A stretch of DNA of 64,000 bases from Pegea sp. RAD2-039 (GCA_034620365.1 JAQGEQ010000338.1:372001-436000); one strand, 5' to 3'. Positions 34,190 to 46,175 are shown, counted from the first letter of the stretch. A program made the numbers and translations. The notes: generated from the sequence alone by a model not told the origin.

Positions 34190-36610
34190 CGAAAAAGTTG
34201 ACGTTAGACGTCGCTGATGATAAATCATTTTTAAAACCTTGCATTGCTTCAGGCTATATTTTTGTAAATTTTTCCTACTCAGTAAATTTACTAAACTCAA
34301 TAAGAAAGTATTAAGATGAGATCTGTATCTAAGATGTTTGCAGAAGTAAAAGTTCTTTAATAAATATTACATCATCAGTTTCTTTGATATTTGCACTGCT
34401 TAGTTATTCCAGTTCTGATAAACAATTAAGGCTGATCAAAATTAGCGGATAATGTTTTCCACTGAATTACAAGGCCTTAAAAAATATAGAAATTGGTTTC
34501 AGATTAGTTTCTTAAGTAAGTTTACAGTTCGGAAAAAATTAAAAAACCTTCTAATAATAAGATCAAATGAGTCCTTAATTAAACATAAACAAAATTTGTT
34601 GTTAAAAAATAATGAAACAACTTTTCATGTCATTGAACTGAAAAACATTTTTCTTGATTATTTCATTATTGCATGTTCTCCTAATGAATACATTTAAGTG
34701 ATTTTAAACTGAGTTCTTTTGTTTCAACGTATAGCTTCTAAGATAAAAATATCTTTGTTTCCTTATTTATACTTAAAGACAATTCTCCATTACTAAAATT
34801 TAAAGCTTGATCAAGTTTCATAAAATCATTACTAAAAAATCTGTATTTGAAAACGTTAGGTGTGAAGTAATGAAACAAACATTATATTCCGAAAAAACCA
34901 AAAAATGCGAAGTATAATTCACTAATAGTATATAATTATGCAAACATTATCTAACATATAGATATATAATATTATATAATAACTATAAAACTAATTTTAA
35001 CCAATTGTTTTCTTACATTACCTAAATAAGGTTAGAATAACATTAGTCAGAATAAAAAGACAAATGTTTCAACATTTTCTACCATGTCAATTCATTAAGA
35101 GTCACAACAAAACTTTCATTGGAATTTATTATAATAGACTCTAAATTATGAATCTTTTTTAGAATATTATTGCATTTTAATATTTATTTTCCAGCCACAA
35201 GATATAACTAATAATAACTAACCATAATAGTTTTATTTTCATATTTTGCAAAATTGTAAATGTTGTATCCTTATATCTGTTAAATAAATAGTCTAGATCA
35301 GAGTCTAGTTTTCAAACTCATACAACTAGCTTCATATAAAAAGTATTCTTATTATGTTTAGTTTTAAAGAATTACTTGAAAAATTTAAATTAAAACGGAT
35401 TTTACAACTAGAAGTAAGATATGATCTTCTTTAAGACTGATGTAAAAGAAATAAAAAATGTCTCACAGTTTTCGATAAATGAAACTAACAGAGAAAATAA
35501 AAGTTAAAAAATACTTTCCTCCGGACAAACACTAGATCGAAAGAAATTGATAAATCAAAGAAATAATTATGAAATCACTAGATCCTTAAACAACTAATTT
35601 AATAATATTTATTAATTTTGAAATCGACAATCTGTCGATTAATTTTATCAACAAATTGACGTTCTGCAAATATCTTATTTTCAACTCTTGTCATTAATAT
35701 TAACATTTGAAAATATATTCAATAACACAACGTATTTAATAAATGAGATATATCATATTTTCTTATTTTAAACGGTGGTTTCTTTTCCGAATAAACTCAA
35801 GAGGAGAGAAACTACCTTCAAAAAAAGAGAGAAACTGCAACAGCTTTTTATTTTGCATTTCACTGTGTGTTGCTCGATTAGTTTCTTTACGTCTCACTTT
35901 CTCTTACTTTATCTTTAATATCATTACTCATAGCAAATCCTATATGACAGTTTTCGGCCGAACTTTTACAATGTACATTTACCATTTGTAATTTTGTAAT
36001 AAATTTATTATTTCAATTAGTTGTTTTATAAAGTTTGTTATTTCTAGTCTTCTATAAACTTTTTGTAAAAAATAAATTAATGTCTATTTTGCATTAAATT
36101 AAAAGCTATTTTTAAAAACGAATAGAAACTAAATTTAATGATTTGTTTTTACGACACTTCACTAGGTTTCGATTAAAATTATTCAGAATTCAAAAATATA
36201 TTCAAAGCATCTCTCGACCTTGTCTTTTGAAAATTTTTTGAAAATTATAATCTAAAAAGAAACAAGTACTAAAAAGCAAAAAAAAATAATTTCAAATTTT
36301 TGTCAAAGGAAAACATTTTCTCGCAGTTCTAAACAAACCAACCTTATAAAAGAGAAAGTAATTATTAAAATTGACTTTTGTTTTGAAAATTATTAGATCA
36401 AAAGAGATGATAGTCAAAGAATTATTATGGAACATTTGACATAATGGTTCTTGAAAACGTGCAAGATTTTGAAATAAACAGTTTGTAGATATATATTGAT
36501 TAACAAAATTAAATTAACAGATTAAATAATTAACTTTATTTATTTTTTTGATTAATGCCATCGAAGAAAGTATCATTTTTAATTTGTTAATTTTTAATAT
36601 TGGTTATTAG
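34190..36610. repeat. Segment duplicated at 41.16-43.82 kb (direct, about 7 kb apart)
   Basis: The copies align closely from GTTGACG(T/C)TAGACGTCGCTGATGATAAATC to TTTTTAATATTGGTTA. They are among the most similar duplicates in the window, so probably young. Each contains one type E gene and a less AT-rich tract with TTCGGCCGAA. The second copy alone carries a SINE. Confidence 0.85.
35578..35644 (+). ncRNA. Sm-class small RNA gene, type E
   Basis: CGGACAAAC (35522-35530) is a diverged UE whose next bases (ACTAGATCG) match those after type B and D UEs; 19 bp later is ATAAATC. AATTTTGAA (35614-35622) leads into AATCGAC-AATCT-GTCGATT (35622-35640), a perfect 7-bp stem. The Sm/hairpin half is excellent; the UE is the weak point. 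Both copies are identical over the hairpin. Confidence 0.6.
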
Positions 36611-37280
36611 TGATAATTTTATTTGAATTCTCTTATTTTCTTTTGTCATTTCTTTGTTATTTAAACCTTTTTCTATCAAATATTTTTCGAAAGCTAGTAA
36701 TAATAATTATTCAATAATGATATCAACAAAACAGGGGAACCTAATGTGGCGTTATAAAGCTGAAATAAAATAAAGAAGATAAAGCAAAGATTTAGGAATA
36801 GTGGCAATGATGCAACTGATACACTGATAAACGGGTAGGATTGAGTGACGTCATCATCATCTATGTGATGATAAAATTGATTACTAAATTATGATAATAA
36901 TAATGACGTCATCAATTTATCTTCATATAACATTTGAAGTGATGATAGCAACGATGACGTCATTAATAACTAGTCATAAGTGTATGAGTTTTCTTTGCAA
37001 ACTAATCAAATTAGTCTACGTCATCAGTTTAATCAAATCTCAAAATCATCATAATCCAATCTGTGAATAATTTGAAGATTCTAAAGCGAATGAAAAATAA
37101 GCTGATAACATCAAATTACAAAATAAGTTTTAAGAAATTTACTTCTACAAAGTACATTAGAAAAATTTCAAAAAACTAAACTAGAATATAATTAGGAAAT
37201 GAATGAAATTAAGTTAAGTATATTAATATCATAAATTTCTTTTTTAAAGTTTTCTGTTGTAACCAGTTATTGGTAAAAGG
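36610..37280. other. Gene-free stretch containing a CRE cluster
   Basis: I see no RNA gene. The notable content is the group of TGACGTCA palindromes annotated separately and repeated GATGATAA/TGATGATAG blocks around them. Confidence 0.5.
36846..36962. promoter_or_regulatory. Cluster of three CRE/ATF palindromes
   Basis: TGACGTCA occurs at 36,846-36,853, 36,904-36,911 and 36,955-36,962, each preceded or followed by ATCA/GATGA. A half site (TACGTCA) is near 37,018. This 8-mer is the full cAMP-response element bound by CREB/ATF bZIP proteins. Three in 117 bp is striking at this base composition. No coding gene start is visible nearby. Confidence 0.5.
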
Positions 37281-37284
37281 AATT

Positions 37285-37366
37285 TGGCAGCGGTGGGATT
37301 CGGACCCACGCCATCGAAATGACTGGTGCCTTAAACTAGCTCCTTAGACCGCTGGGCCACGTTACG
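37285..37366 (-). tRNA. tRNA-Leu(AAG)-like gene, probably degraded
   Basis: The minus strand shows TGGCCCAGCGGTCTAAGG (D arm of class II tRNA-Leu), an anticodon loop TTAAGGC giving AAG, a long variable arm and a T stem GTGGG/CCCAC. The acceptor has two mismatches, the anticodon stem one, and the T loop reads TCCGAAT instead of TTCGAAT. These suggest a pseudogene. Confidence 0.7.
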
Positions 37367-37369
37367 GTT

Positions 37370-38470
37370 ATGAAATTTAAAAATTAGATTAATTTAAGGA
37401 ATGATTTTTTGACTAACAACAGAATTTTGTTTAAGAGCATTTGATTCTCCTAAGGAACAACGATCTTAATAAGAAAGGATGCTGAAGACTCAAACAAGGG
37501 GAAGTTCCAACTTCTCACAAACAAATCAACCAGGAGCAAAGCTTAGCATGTTTCAATGAAAAACATTTGCATTTGTTAATTATCCATCATTCAGTTGCCA
37601 TGTCAACAAAAGTGTGGATCTATTTCTTTATGTCTAGGGGGTCTAATTCATCCGATATTCGATGTACATCAGCTGCAGTGCAACAAATTAATATTTTTTA
37701 TCTTTAATTTATATTTACTTATGTTTCTACAGTGTACTTATTTGTCGGTGTTAAGTTTCGTAAACTGGGATACTTTGTATCTTTTTATTATATTTCTTGA
37801 GTCATGTTGCTTCTTTCTCGTCATAAGAGATGAATAATTTTCTATCTGCAGACATGCGTTAAATACAATAAACAAAAAAAATAAAACAAATAAACAAATA
37901 AAAAAATTATTCTAAACAGTGTCACTTTATATCAATAATCATTTATTTAAATTATAGTTTTTGTAAATTTATTTAATAAAAAATATATTAACAGAATAAA
38001 ATTCTATCAATCAAATGAGAAAGTATGTTTTTTGCTTCGAACACTTTACCAAATTTTATGGTTTTCCTGAAAAACTTTTTTTTTTAATAAATTAGAAACA
38101 TATTTTTACTTCTAGTACAATTTTTATAACTTACCATAAGCGTTTTGTAATTGAAAAATGTTTGAAATTTATAGCGAAAGTAATTTCTTACAAAAGTTTA
38201 CAAAATACAAATGAACTTCTCGTAGCGCGAGGTACTAATTAAAGTAATTTCATTTTTGGTTATTCTGTTAAAATCAACTAACCATTTTAATTCAAATTGA
38301 TTATATTTGAAGGGAGTAAAAACGTTTTTAAATAATCCAAGAGGTTGAATCCTGGTTACAGCATAAATCGTTTTAGTTTTGATAAAAGAGAGATTTAAGT
38401 TTTGATGGATATAAACAGCCTGTAGTAGAAGATACCAAGGAAAAGTAAGGAGAAAAGATAAACTAAACAT
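37370..38470. other. No gene seen
   Basis: The stretch includes a low-complexity A-rich run (near 37.87-37.91 kb) and slightly more G+C around 37.5-37.7 kb. No recognisable gene, repeat partner or promoter is visible. Confidence 0.45.
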
Positions 38471-38477
38471 AAAAATA

Positions 38478-38549
38478 CGCTGTAACCGGGATTCGAACCT
38501 GGGTTGTCACGGCCACAACGTGAAGTACTAACCACTATACGATTACAGC
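38478..38549 (-). tRNA. tRNA-His(GTG)
   Basis: Minus strand: acceptor GCTGTAA/TTACAGC perfect, D arm TCGTATAGTGGTTAGTAC and anticodon loop TTGTGGC as in metazoan tRNA-His, stem TCACG/CGTGA perfect. The T stem has one A-C mismatch. The discriminator base would be G, unlike the A usual in eukaryotic tRNA-His, and the genomic base at -1 is C, so the helix can extend to 8 bp. A T5 run follows and could terminate Pol III. It lies 5 bp downstream of a tRNA-Met-like gene. Confidence 0.8.
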
Positions 38550-38554
38550 GCATG

Positions 38555-38626
38555 TAGCAGAGGATGGTTTCAATCCATCGACCTCTGGGTTATGGGCCCA
38601 GCACGCTTCCGCTGCGCCACTCTGCT
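38555..38626 (-). tRNA. Initiator tRNA-Met(CAT)-like gene
   Basis: The minus strand matches metazoan initiator tRNA: AGCAGAG/CTCTGCT acceptor, GGGCCCATAACCC anticodon arm, GATGG/CCATC T stem and an A at the T54 position. The T loop is ATTGAAA where ATCGAAA is usual, changing the conserved C56. No T run separates it from tRNA-His, 5 bp away, so the two would share one Pol III transcript. Confidence 0.8.
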
Positions 38627-38629
38627 GAG

Positions 38630-39780
38630 AGCAAGCGTCATATTAGCTAGAGATAACGTTAAATTTTTAATTATAATTAATTTAAGTTAATATCTTCATA
38701 AAAAACTCAATTATTAATTTCTCCAGTGCCAATTTATTGAGATTTCATAGTACTTTAATTACTTTCAAAAAAATTTTTTTTTAATTGTATTGACTAAATT
38801 AATATTTCAATTTTTTTTTCTAGTTACTTTTATTAAGTTATTTGGTTTAAACAAATTCAATCTTTTAAAATGCTCGAAACTTCATAAGAATTTTTCACTA
38901 GTTTACAAACAGTTCGTTTATTGATATCTGTAAAGTTGATTTTCATCTAAGAAAATTCAGAGTAAATTATTTCTAATGTTTTATAAGTACCTGACTATTT
39001 TGCTTCTTTCGCCAAATAGAAGTTAGTATCAACAAAATATTTCCAACTGTCAATAAATAAACTGAAAATATTAATCAAACATCATCTGAATTTTATCTAA
39101 ACAAATGAAATTTCTTGTTGTCTGGTAATCAAAGGCCTCTATCTTTCACAATTTAAAAGAAGTTCACCGAAAATAATTACTTGTTCAGAATTATTCATTT
39201 ACTTTATACCAATTTCTCAACTGTTTTAAGATCAGAAGTTTTCAGACACTGTTTAAAATTATCAGTGAACATATCGGTCCCAAATATTCATCTGATGAAT
39301 TACATAGAACACGATACTTTAATTAAAGTTTTTATATTATAATATAAATTATTACAAAATGCAGAATATTTTCTTAGTTATATATTAAAATTCAACTTTA
39401 ATGTAATAGTTTCAACACTAAACTAAATTAAAATTATAAAATAATTGTTTGAAAGAGATTGTTAAAATGCAACTGCAAGTTTCTAAAATCATTGTGAAGA
39501 GTTCTACCAGAAATAAATTAAAAAAAATATTTTTCTTAAATAACCATAAAAAGAAAATCTAAAAATCATTAATGTAAAACTATGAATAAGTATAAATAAT
39601 AAATATAAAATCATCAAATTCTAAAAAAGTTGTAACAACTTATTTTGCTTTTTCAAAACTTAAATGAATATTTTTATTAATAATATTACGAAATATGAAA
39701 ACTCAAAAATTTAAAGATTTCAAAAATTTTAGTGTTGAATATATAACCTTTCATTGAAAATTAAATAAAAATTTGAAAAC
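38630..39780. other. AT-rich stretch, no gene seen
   Basis: No UE, Sm/hairpin pair, tRNA or repeat partner detected. Confidence 0.45.
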
Positions 39781-39912
39781 TGTATTCCAGTTTTAAGCTA
39801 CAAAATTATAGATTTCATTAGTAAAATACAAGTAGCATCGGAATAAGAGATTCAAATTGACGACAAAATTGAAAGTCAAAAATGCCGACGTCTACATTAA
39901 TGATAGTGTATT

Positions 39913-39976
39913 ATTTGCTGAAATTTATTCAACTCCAAAATGTATTCTACAGAGGCATATCACTTATTGGACCACG
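39913..39976 (-). ncRNA. Sm-class small RNA gene, type F
   Basis: GCCACAAAC (40024-40032, minus), 19 bp, then a real TATA (TTTATAAG), better than in the 0.3 kb copy. CATTTTGG (39935-39942) precedes GTTGAA-TAAA-TTTCAGC (39917-39933), where a U-A pair of the twin has become U-G, so pairing is kept. Confidence 0.6.
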
Positions 39977-40259
39977 AAATGCTAATGGTTTCATCAGTAC
40001 TTATAAAGTTGTTTCAATCTTAAGTTTGTGGCGTACAGAATAAGTTCAAATTACAAACGTATGCCACAATGCCCGGCATTTATTTATTAATGAAAAAAAA
40101 ATCAAAACAAATTACTTTTGATTTTGGTTTGACACATAAAACTGTTTAGTTAAGAAATATTTATGAGGCTTTATTAGTTTAAGAAAAATAGATCTACTCG
40201 AAACACTTTGACCGAGCCTATTTATTATGAAAATGCATTTTTTATACACTTTACATGAA

Positions 40260-41157
40260 TGTTAAAATCTAATTTTTTATGTTGTTTTTTGGTTAAGTTG
40301 TAAATTTAATATAGTTTGTAAAGGATCCAAGCATAAAATGTAAATAGTTAGAAAATAAATTATTCCCGCTGACTGACTGCATAACTTTCTTCAGATTCAA
40401 CAGATATTATTTATGAGATTGTGTGTTAGCGAAATCGGTAACTACAACTTTCTCATTAACAATCATTTCAAACTCATGAAATTTTTTTAAATTTTATACA
40501 AACGAATATTGAATTTTAAACGAAAGATTTAATATTACTGAAGTTGTTATCTATTTAAAGGATTACTTCCTGAAATATTTAAAAAGTTGTTTATAAATTC
40601 CTTTTTAATCTCTTTTATAAATAATTCGTAGAATAAGTATCCCTCTCATTTTTCAAGATTTTTTTTTTAAATTTAGAACAAAGAAACAAAATTATACTTT
40701 TAAAGTACAAAAGAAAAATGTTCAAAATACTTAAGCTTCAAGAGATCAAAAAAAATTATACTTTTTTTTAGATAAATTTGCAAAAGTATAAATGTAATAA
40801 TTAGTATTTGATTTTTGTTAATTAACATTTATTCAAATGGTTATAAAATCAAATTTGAAACTGAATTTTTTAGTTGCTTAAAATATCAGTTTAAACAACT
40901 TTCCACAGATTACTAATCTTAGTTGACAACAAAATGTTTTCTATTACTGTCATAACTTTTATAAATAGAAATTTGTCATTTCGACAACATTTATTGTTTT
41001 CTTTTTAGGTTAAGTTGTTTTAAGAAAATATTAAACTTGATCTAAAATAAAATAAACTTTGCTATAAAATAAAATTAGTTTTTTGTGTAACTAAAAACGT
41101 TTATATATAACATTAGGAAAATGTATTTATAAATTTTTGATTTCTCGCTTTTTTAGT
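40260..41157. other. AT-rich stretch, no gene seen
   Basis: It lies between two duplicated segments and shows no gene element or repeat partner. Confidence 0.45.
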
Positions 41158-42584
41158 CGAAATAGTTGACGCTAGACGTCGCTGATGATAAATCATTTTT
41201 AAAACCTTGCATTGCTTCAGGCTATGTTTTTGTAAATTTTTCCTACTCAGTAATTTTACTAAACTCAAAAAGAAAGTATTAAGATGAGATCTGTATCTAT
41301 GATGTTTGCAGTAGTAAAAGTTCTATACTAGATATTACATCATCAGTATCTTTGATATTTGCACTGCTTAGTTATTTCAGTTCTGATAAACAATTTAAGC
41401 TGATCAAAATTAGCGGATAATGTTTTTCACTGAATTAAAAAACCTTTAAAAATGAATAATTTGTTTTCAGATTAGTTTCTTAACTATGTGAATAGTTTGG
41501 AAAAAAATTATAAAACCTTCTAATCAAGTCTATAAGATCAAATGAGTCCTTATCTAAACTTAAACAAAATTTGTTGTTAAAAAATAATAAAACAACTTTT
41601 CAAGTCATTGAACAGAAAAACATTTTTTTTAATTATTTGATTATTGCATGTTCTCATAATGAATACATTTAAGTGATTTTAAACTGAATTATTTTGTTTC
41701 AACGTATAGCTTCTAAGATAAAAATATCTTGGTTTCTTTATTTATACTTAAAGACAATTCTCCATTACTAAAATTTAAAGCTTGATCAAGTTTCATAAAA
41801 CCATTACTAAAAAATCTGTAGTTGAAAACGTTAGGTGTGAAGTAATGAAACAAACATTATTTTCCGAAATAACCAAAAAATGCGAAGTATAATTCACTAA
41901 TAGTATATAATTATGCAAATATTATCTAAATATAGATATATAATATTATATAATAGCTATAAAACTAACTTTAACCAATTGTTTTCTTACAATACCTAAA
42001 TAAGGTTAGAATAACATTAGTCAGAATTAAAAGACAAATGTTTCAACAATTTCTACCATGTCAATTCATTAAGAGTCACAACAAAACTGACTTCAATAGA
42101 TTATTTGCAGTTTGTCTCACTTTTATCGGAAATTTATTCTATTAGACTCTAAATTATAATATTTTTTAGAATATTATTGCATTTTAATATTTATTTTCCA
42201 GTCACAAGATGTAACTAATAATAACTGATCATAATAGTTTTATTTTCATATTTTGCAAAATTGTAAATGTTGTATCCTTAGATCTGTTAAATAAATAGTC
42301 TAAACCAGAGTTTAGTTTTCAAACTCATACAACTAGCTTCATACAAAAAGTATTTTTATAATGTTTTGTTTTAAAGAATTACTTGAAAAATTTAAACTAA
42401 AACGTATTTTGCACCTAGAAGTAAGATATGATCTTCTGTAAGACTGATGTAAAAGAAATAAAAAATGTCTCACAGTTTTTGATAAATGAAACTAACAGAG
42501 AAAATAAAAGTTACAAAATACTTTCCTCCGGACAAACACTAGATCGAAAGAAATTGATAAAAGAAAGAAATAATTATTAAATCA

Positions 42585-42647
42585 CTCCTTAAACAACTAA
42601 TTTAATAACATTTATTAATTTTGAAATCGACAATCTGTCGATTAATT
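42585..42647 (+). ncRNA. Sm-class small RNA gene, type E, SINE just downstream
   Basis: CGGACAAAC (42529-42537), 19 bp, ATAAAAG. AATTTTGAA (42617-42625) and the perfect AATCGAC-AATCT-GTCGATT stem (42625-42643) are unchanged from the 35.6 kb twin. The sequence diverges a few bases after the stem, where a SINE in opposite orientation has entered. Promoter, Sm site and hairpin are therefore spared, but any 3'-processing signal would be displaced. Confidence 0.6.
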
Positions 42648-42649
42648 AT

Positions 42650-42849
42650 ATTTATTTTTTTTTATATATATAAATGCGAAGGAGGGTGCCTAAAGAGAGC
42701 ACATCTCACTAACACACATTCTCAGTGGTTTTTTATGGTTTTTATTTCTCAGGAGTTTTATATGTCTCTACCTGGGGTCGAACCCAGTACTTCCAAGCTA
42801 GATGTACCTTGTAGCTAGGTGTAGTAACCGCTTCGCCACCAAGCAGGAC
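42650..42849 (-). mobile_element. tRNA-derived SINE, copy 2
   Basis: Full length relative to copy 1 at 26.7 kb: GTCCTGC start, A box, GGGTTCGACCCC B box, CTCCTGAG, GATGTGC and GGCACCCTCC blocks, and a TA/T-rich tail. Comparison with the empty site at 35.64 kb shows it is an insertion with a few bases of the site (TATCAAC) replaced. I cannot define a clean target-site duplication. Confidence 0.8.
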
Positions 42850-44117
42850 GCTTTTTATAAAAAAAATTGACGTTCTGCAAATATCTTATTTTCAACTCTT
42901 GTTATTAATATTAACATTTGAAAATATATTCAATAACACAACCTGTTATTGATAGATAAGATATATCATATTTTCTTATTTTAAACGGTGGTTTCTTTTC
43001 CGAATAAACTGAAGAGGAGAGAAACTAGCTTCAAAAAAAGAGAGAAACTGCAGCAGCTTTTTATTTTGCATTTCACTGTGTGTTGCTCGATTAGTTTCTT
43101 TACGTCTCACTTTCTCTTACTTTATCTTTAATATCATTACTCATAGTACATTCTATATGGCCGTTTTCGGCCGAACCTCTACAGTGAAAATTTACCATTT
43201 GTAATTTTGTAATAAATTTATTATTTCAATTAGTTGTTTTATAAATTTTTTTATTTCTATTCTTCTATAAACTTTTTGTAAAAAATAAATTAATGTTTAT
43301 TTTGCATTAAGTTAAAAGCTATTTTTAAAAACGAATAGAAACTAAATTTAATGATTTGTTTTTACAATACTTCACTACGTTTCGATTAAAATTATTCAGA
43401 ATTCAAAAATATATTCAAAGCATCTCTCGACCTTGTATTTTGAAAATTTTTTGAAAATTTTAATTTAAAAAGAAACAAGTACTAAAAAGGAAAAAAGTAA
43501 TTTCAAATTGTTGTCAAAGGAAAACATTTTCTAACAGTTCTTAACAAAGCAACCTTATAAAGGATAATGTAACTATTAAAATTGACTTTTGTTTTGACAA
43601 TTATTAGATCAAAAGAGATGATAGTCAAACAATTATTATGGAACATTTGACATATTAGTTCTTGAAAACGCACAAAATTTAGAAATACACAATTTGTAGA
43701 TATATATTGATTAACAAAATTAAATTAAAATATAAAATAATTAACTTTATTTTATTTTTTGATTAATGCCACCGAAGAAAGTATCATATCTTTGATTTGT
43801 TAGTTTTTAATATTGGTTACTATCAGAAAATGAAAATTTTAAAATAATCTTTTGTAAAGTTGTTTTTAAAACTCATTTCTACTGAAACTATCCAAAGTAG
43901 AAAGTTTTTAATTATTCAGACTTAAGAATGCATTTAAAAATTCTATTTTAAAAATACTAAATTCGTTAAAACTTTTTTTTTCTAGTTGTAAAGATTTTGT
44001 CAAATTTATCAGTTATTTGTTTACATGAATAAAATAAATTTTCAACTTAAATCAATTTTATGTTGCTACTTGCAGAGAATTGAAACTCAAGGTAGTCTTG
44101 TTAGTTACTTAATCGAT

Positions 44118-44178
44118 TTCTGTTGAAAGTATTTCAACTTCAAATTGGGTTTCTAATGTATTGTTTACAATCATCTGT
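44118..44178 (-). ncRNA. Sm-class small RNA gene, type B
   Basis: CCCACAAAC (44226-44234, minus) is perfect, but the TATA position has only GTTATGACC. AATTTGAA (44139-44146) precedes GTTGAAA-TAC-TTTCAAC (44122-44138), a perfect 7-bp stem. TTGAGTTTC follows about 45 bp on, as after other B genes. Promoter strength is in doubt. Confidence 0.55.
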
Positions 44179-44660
44179 GAACTTCTCAGAAATTTTTGGT
44201 CATAACAACTTTGTTACAATCTACAGTTTGTGGGGTCAAGTTTAAACAAATAAGTATCCGTAATTTTGATTTTGTATTTTTTATGTTAAACTCTTTTTTG
44301 ACAAAGAAAAGTAAAAGATAATAATTATTATTTTTTATTATCTATTAGTTTATTTCGTTTAAACATATAATGTTGAAGTTGGATTGACTATAAAGTAAAT
44401 ATTTTAGAACTATGATTCATCTTACTGATCTTGATATTATTAATAAGTAATCCCATGAGAAGGTTTTAATTTTTTAGAACTACAAAAACCTAAAGTAATG
44501 TTTTTACTGATACTTGATTTTAAATTGAACTAGTAATATTATTATAATAATAATATTTTCATTAATGTTATAAATTGATTAAAGTACTCGTAATACTTAA
44601 CGATACAACAAACCTAAGATAATAAGTAGAGGTTGTACAACCTTGTAGATAACGATAAAG

Positions 44661-44733
44661 CAAGCATTCATCTCTGAAATTTTGTCTGATAATAAATATA
44701 TGTGATTTACAAGATGTATATTTCAATCTCATG
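44661..44733 (+). pseudogene. Decayed type A small RNA gene
   Basis: ACAACAAAC (44605-44613) retains the type A flank CTAAGATAATAA, but the TATA is gone (TTGTACAAC). At the right distance AGATGTATATTTCAATCT (44712-44729) is a type A hairpin with two mismatches and no Sm site before it. Confidence 0.4.
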
Positions 44734-46175
44734 ATCAGTTAAATATCTTGGGTTATAATTTGCTTGAAGTTGTAATTTGGACTTGGATAACTTTTTATGG
44801 AAAATACAATTAGTGGGTAAGTTGAATAAAGTGAATTTCTATTATTTACAGATAATACGATAAAATTGATTTAGGTCAAAACTTTATTTCATTTGTCTAA
44901 ACAGTCTAAGGATAATGTGAACAAAATTGAATATGTTTTCTAGCTTTGAAATAATTACATAAAATTTATAAGGGTATCACTAAATTCTGTTTTATATGTA
45001 GTTTCATCTGAAACTTTATTTCATAAAATTATAAAATGATAATTTTAAAAATTATATCTATTATGAACATTAAATTGATTTTATATAATAACTAAATAAT
45101 TTATAATGATATAAGAACTTATATGACAGCAAAGTGAATTATTTAAAGGTAAAAAAATAAGCTAATTATAGAATTTTCTTATTAAAATTGTATAACCATA
45201 ACAATTTATAACCCTAAGAGAAAATGTTTGACTAAATATTTTTAATTTTTATATTTTAATCTTGTTGTTTTACCAAAATGTTGAACTTTCTACTTTATAG
45301 CAAAATTTTAACAATCATTTTTAATGTTTATTGTTCTGTTAGTAACATTTTTAAAAAGTTCAGATGTTTATTTTCTAGCTTAATCATTCCTCATCTACAA
45401 TCGTAATACTAAAAGTTTATAATAATTATTATAATTTACACTTTAAAATGAGCTTTTTTAAAGCAAAAAAATAAACATTAAATACTAACTGTCAAGAAAA
45501 CCACCTTCAAATATAAATTGGATGATGTTTTTCATTTTAAAAATAATTTTATATAGTTTGTACAAGATGATACATTTTAAAACGTTTGTATCAAAACCAT
45601 AAATATAATAATTTTAACCTAAAATAGATTAATTAAATTTGTTTTTCTACTGTAGATTCCAAAAAAAGTAAAAATTAAGAATTTTTTATTAGTTTTTGTT
45701 AAAATTATTTTGTAAATTAAAATAGAATTTTAATTTTTTTTTATTGTTACAAATTAATATGAAAATTTTAAGATTATTATTTATAAAATAAAAATTTCCA
45801 TTGTAAATTAATTCTTAGCAAAGTAATTTTGATGAATTTGAAAATTAAACTTCTAAATTCACTTTGCTCATCTTCTTATTCAAGTTTGTTTTATAAAATT
45901 TGATTTGATTTAGAATTGATTTTATTTTACTTTTCCTTTTACAGTAGTTCTATTCTTTCTTTAATAAATTTTAATTTTGATTTCTTTCTGTCAATCACAG
46001 ATACACTTAATTGGTTAAATCAAATAAGGTTGCTGTGGATAATAATGAAGTTATAGCTTGATAAAATTACACTTTCAAATAACTAAAGTTAAAAATTATT
46101 ATAGAACAAAAGAGAATCTATCAGATACAAATTTATGAATTTCAGACTAACATTTTTAAATACATTAGTAATGGT

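Larger units (their letters stand above)
41158..43822. repeat. Second copy of 34.19-36.61 kb
   Basis: This copy is longer by the 200-bp SINE at 42.65 kb and has an extra piece near 42.09-42.13 kb (GACTTCAATAGATTATTTGC) missing in the first copy. Otherwise the two run in parallel. Confidence 0.85.

Noticed and set aside
42621..42818. 65-codon frame across 42.6-42.8 kb
   Set aside because: It is a readthrough of the SINE in antisense and has no coding meaning.
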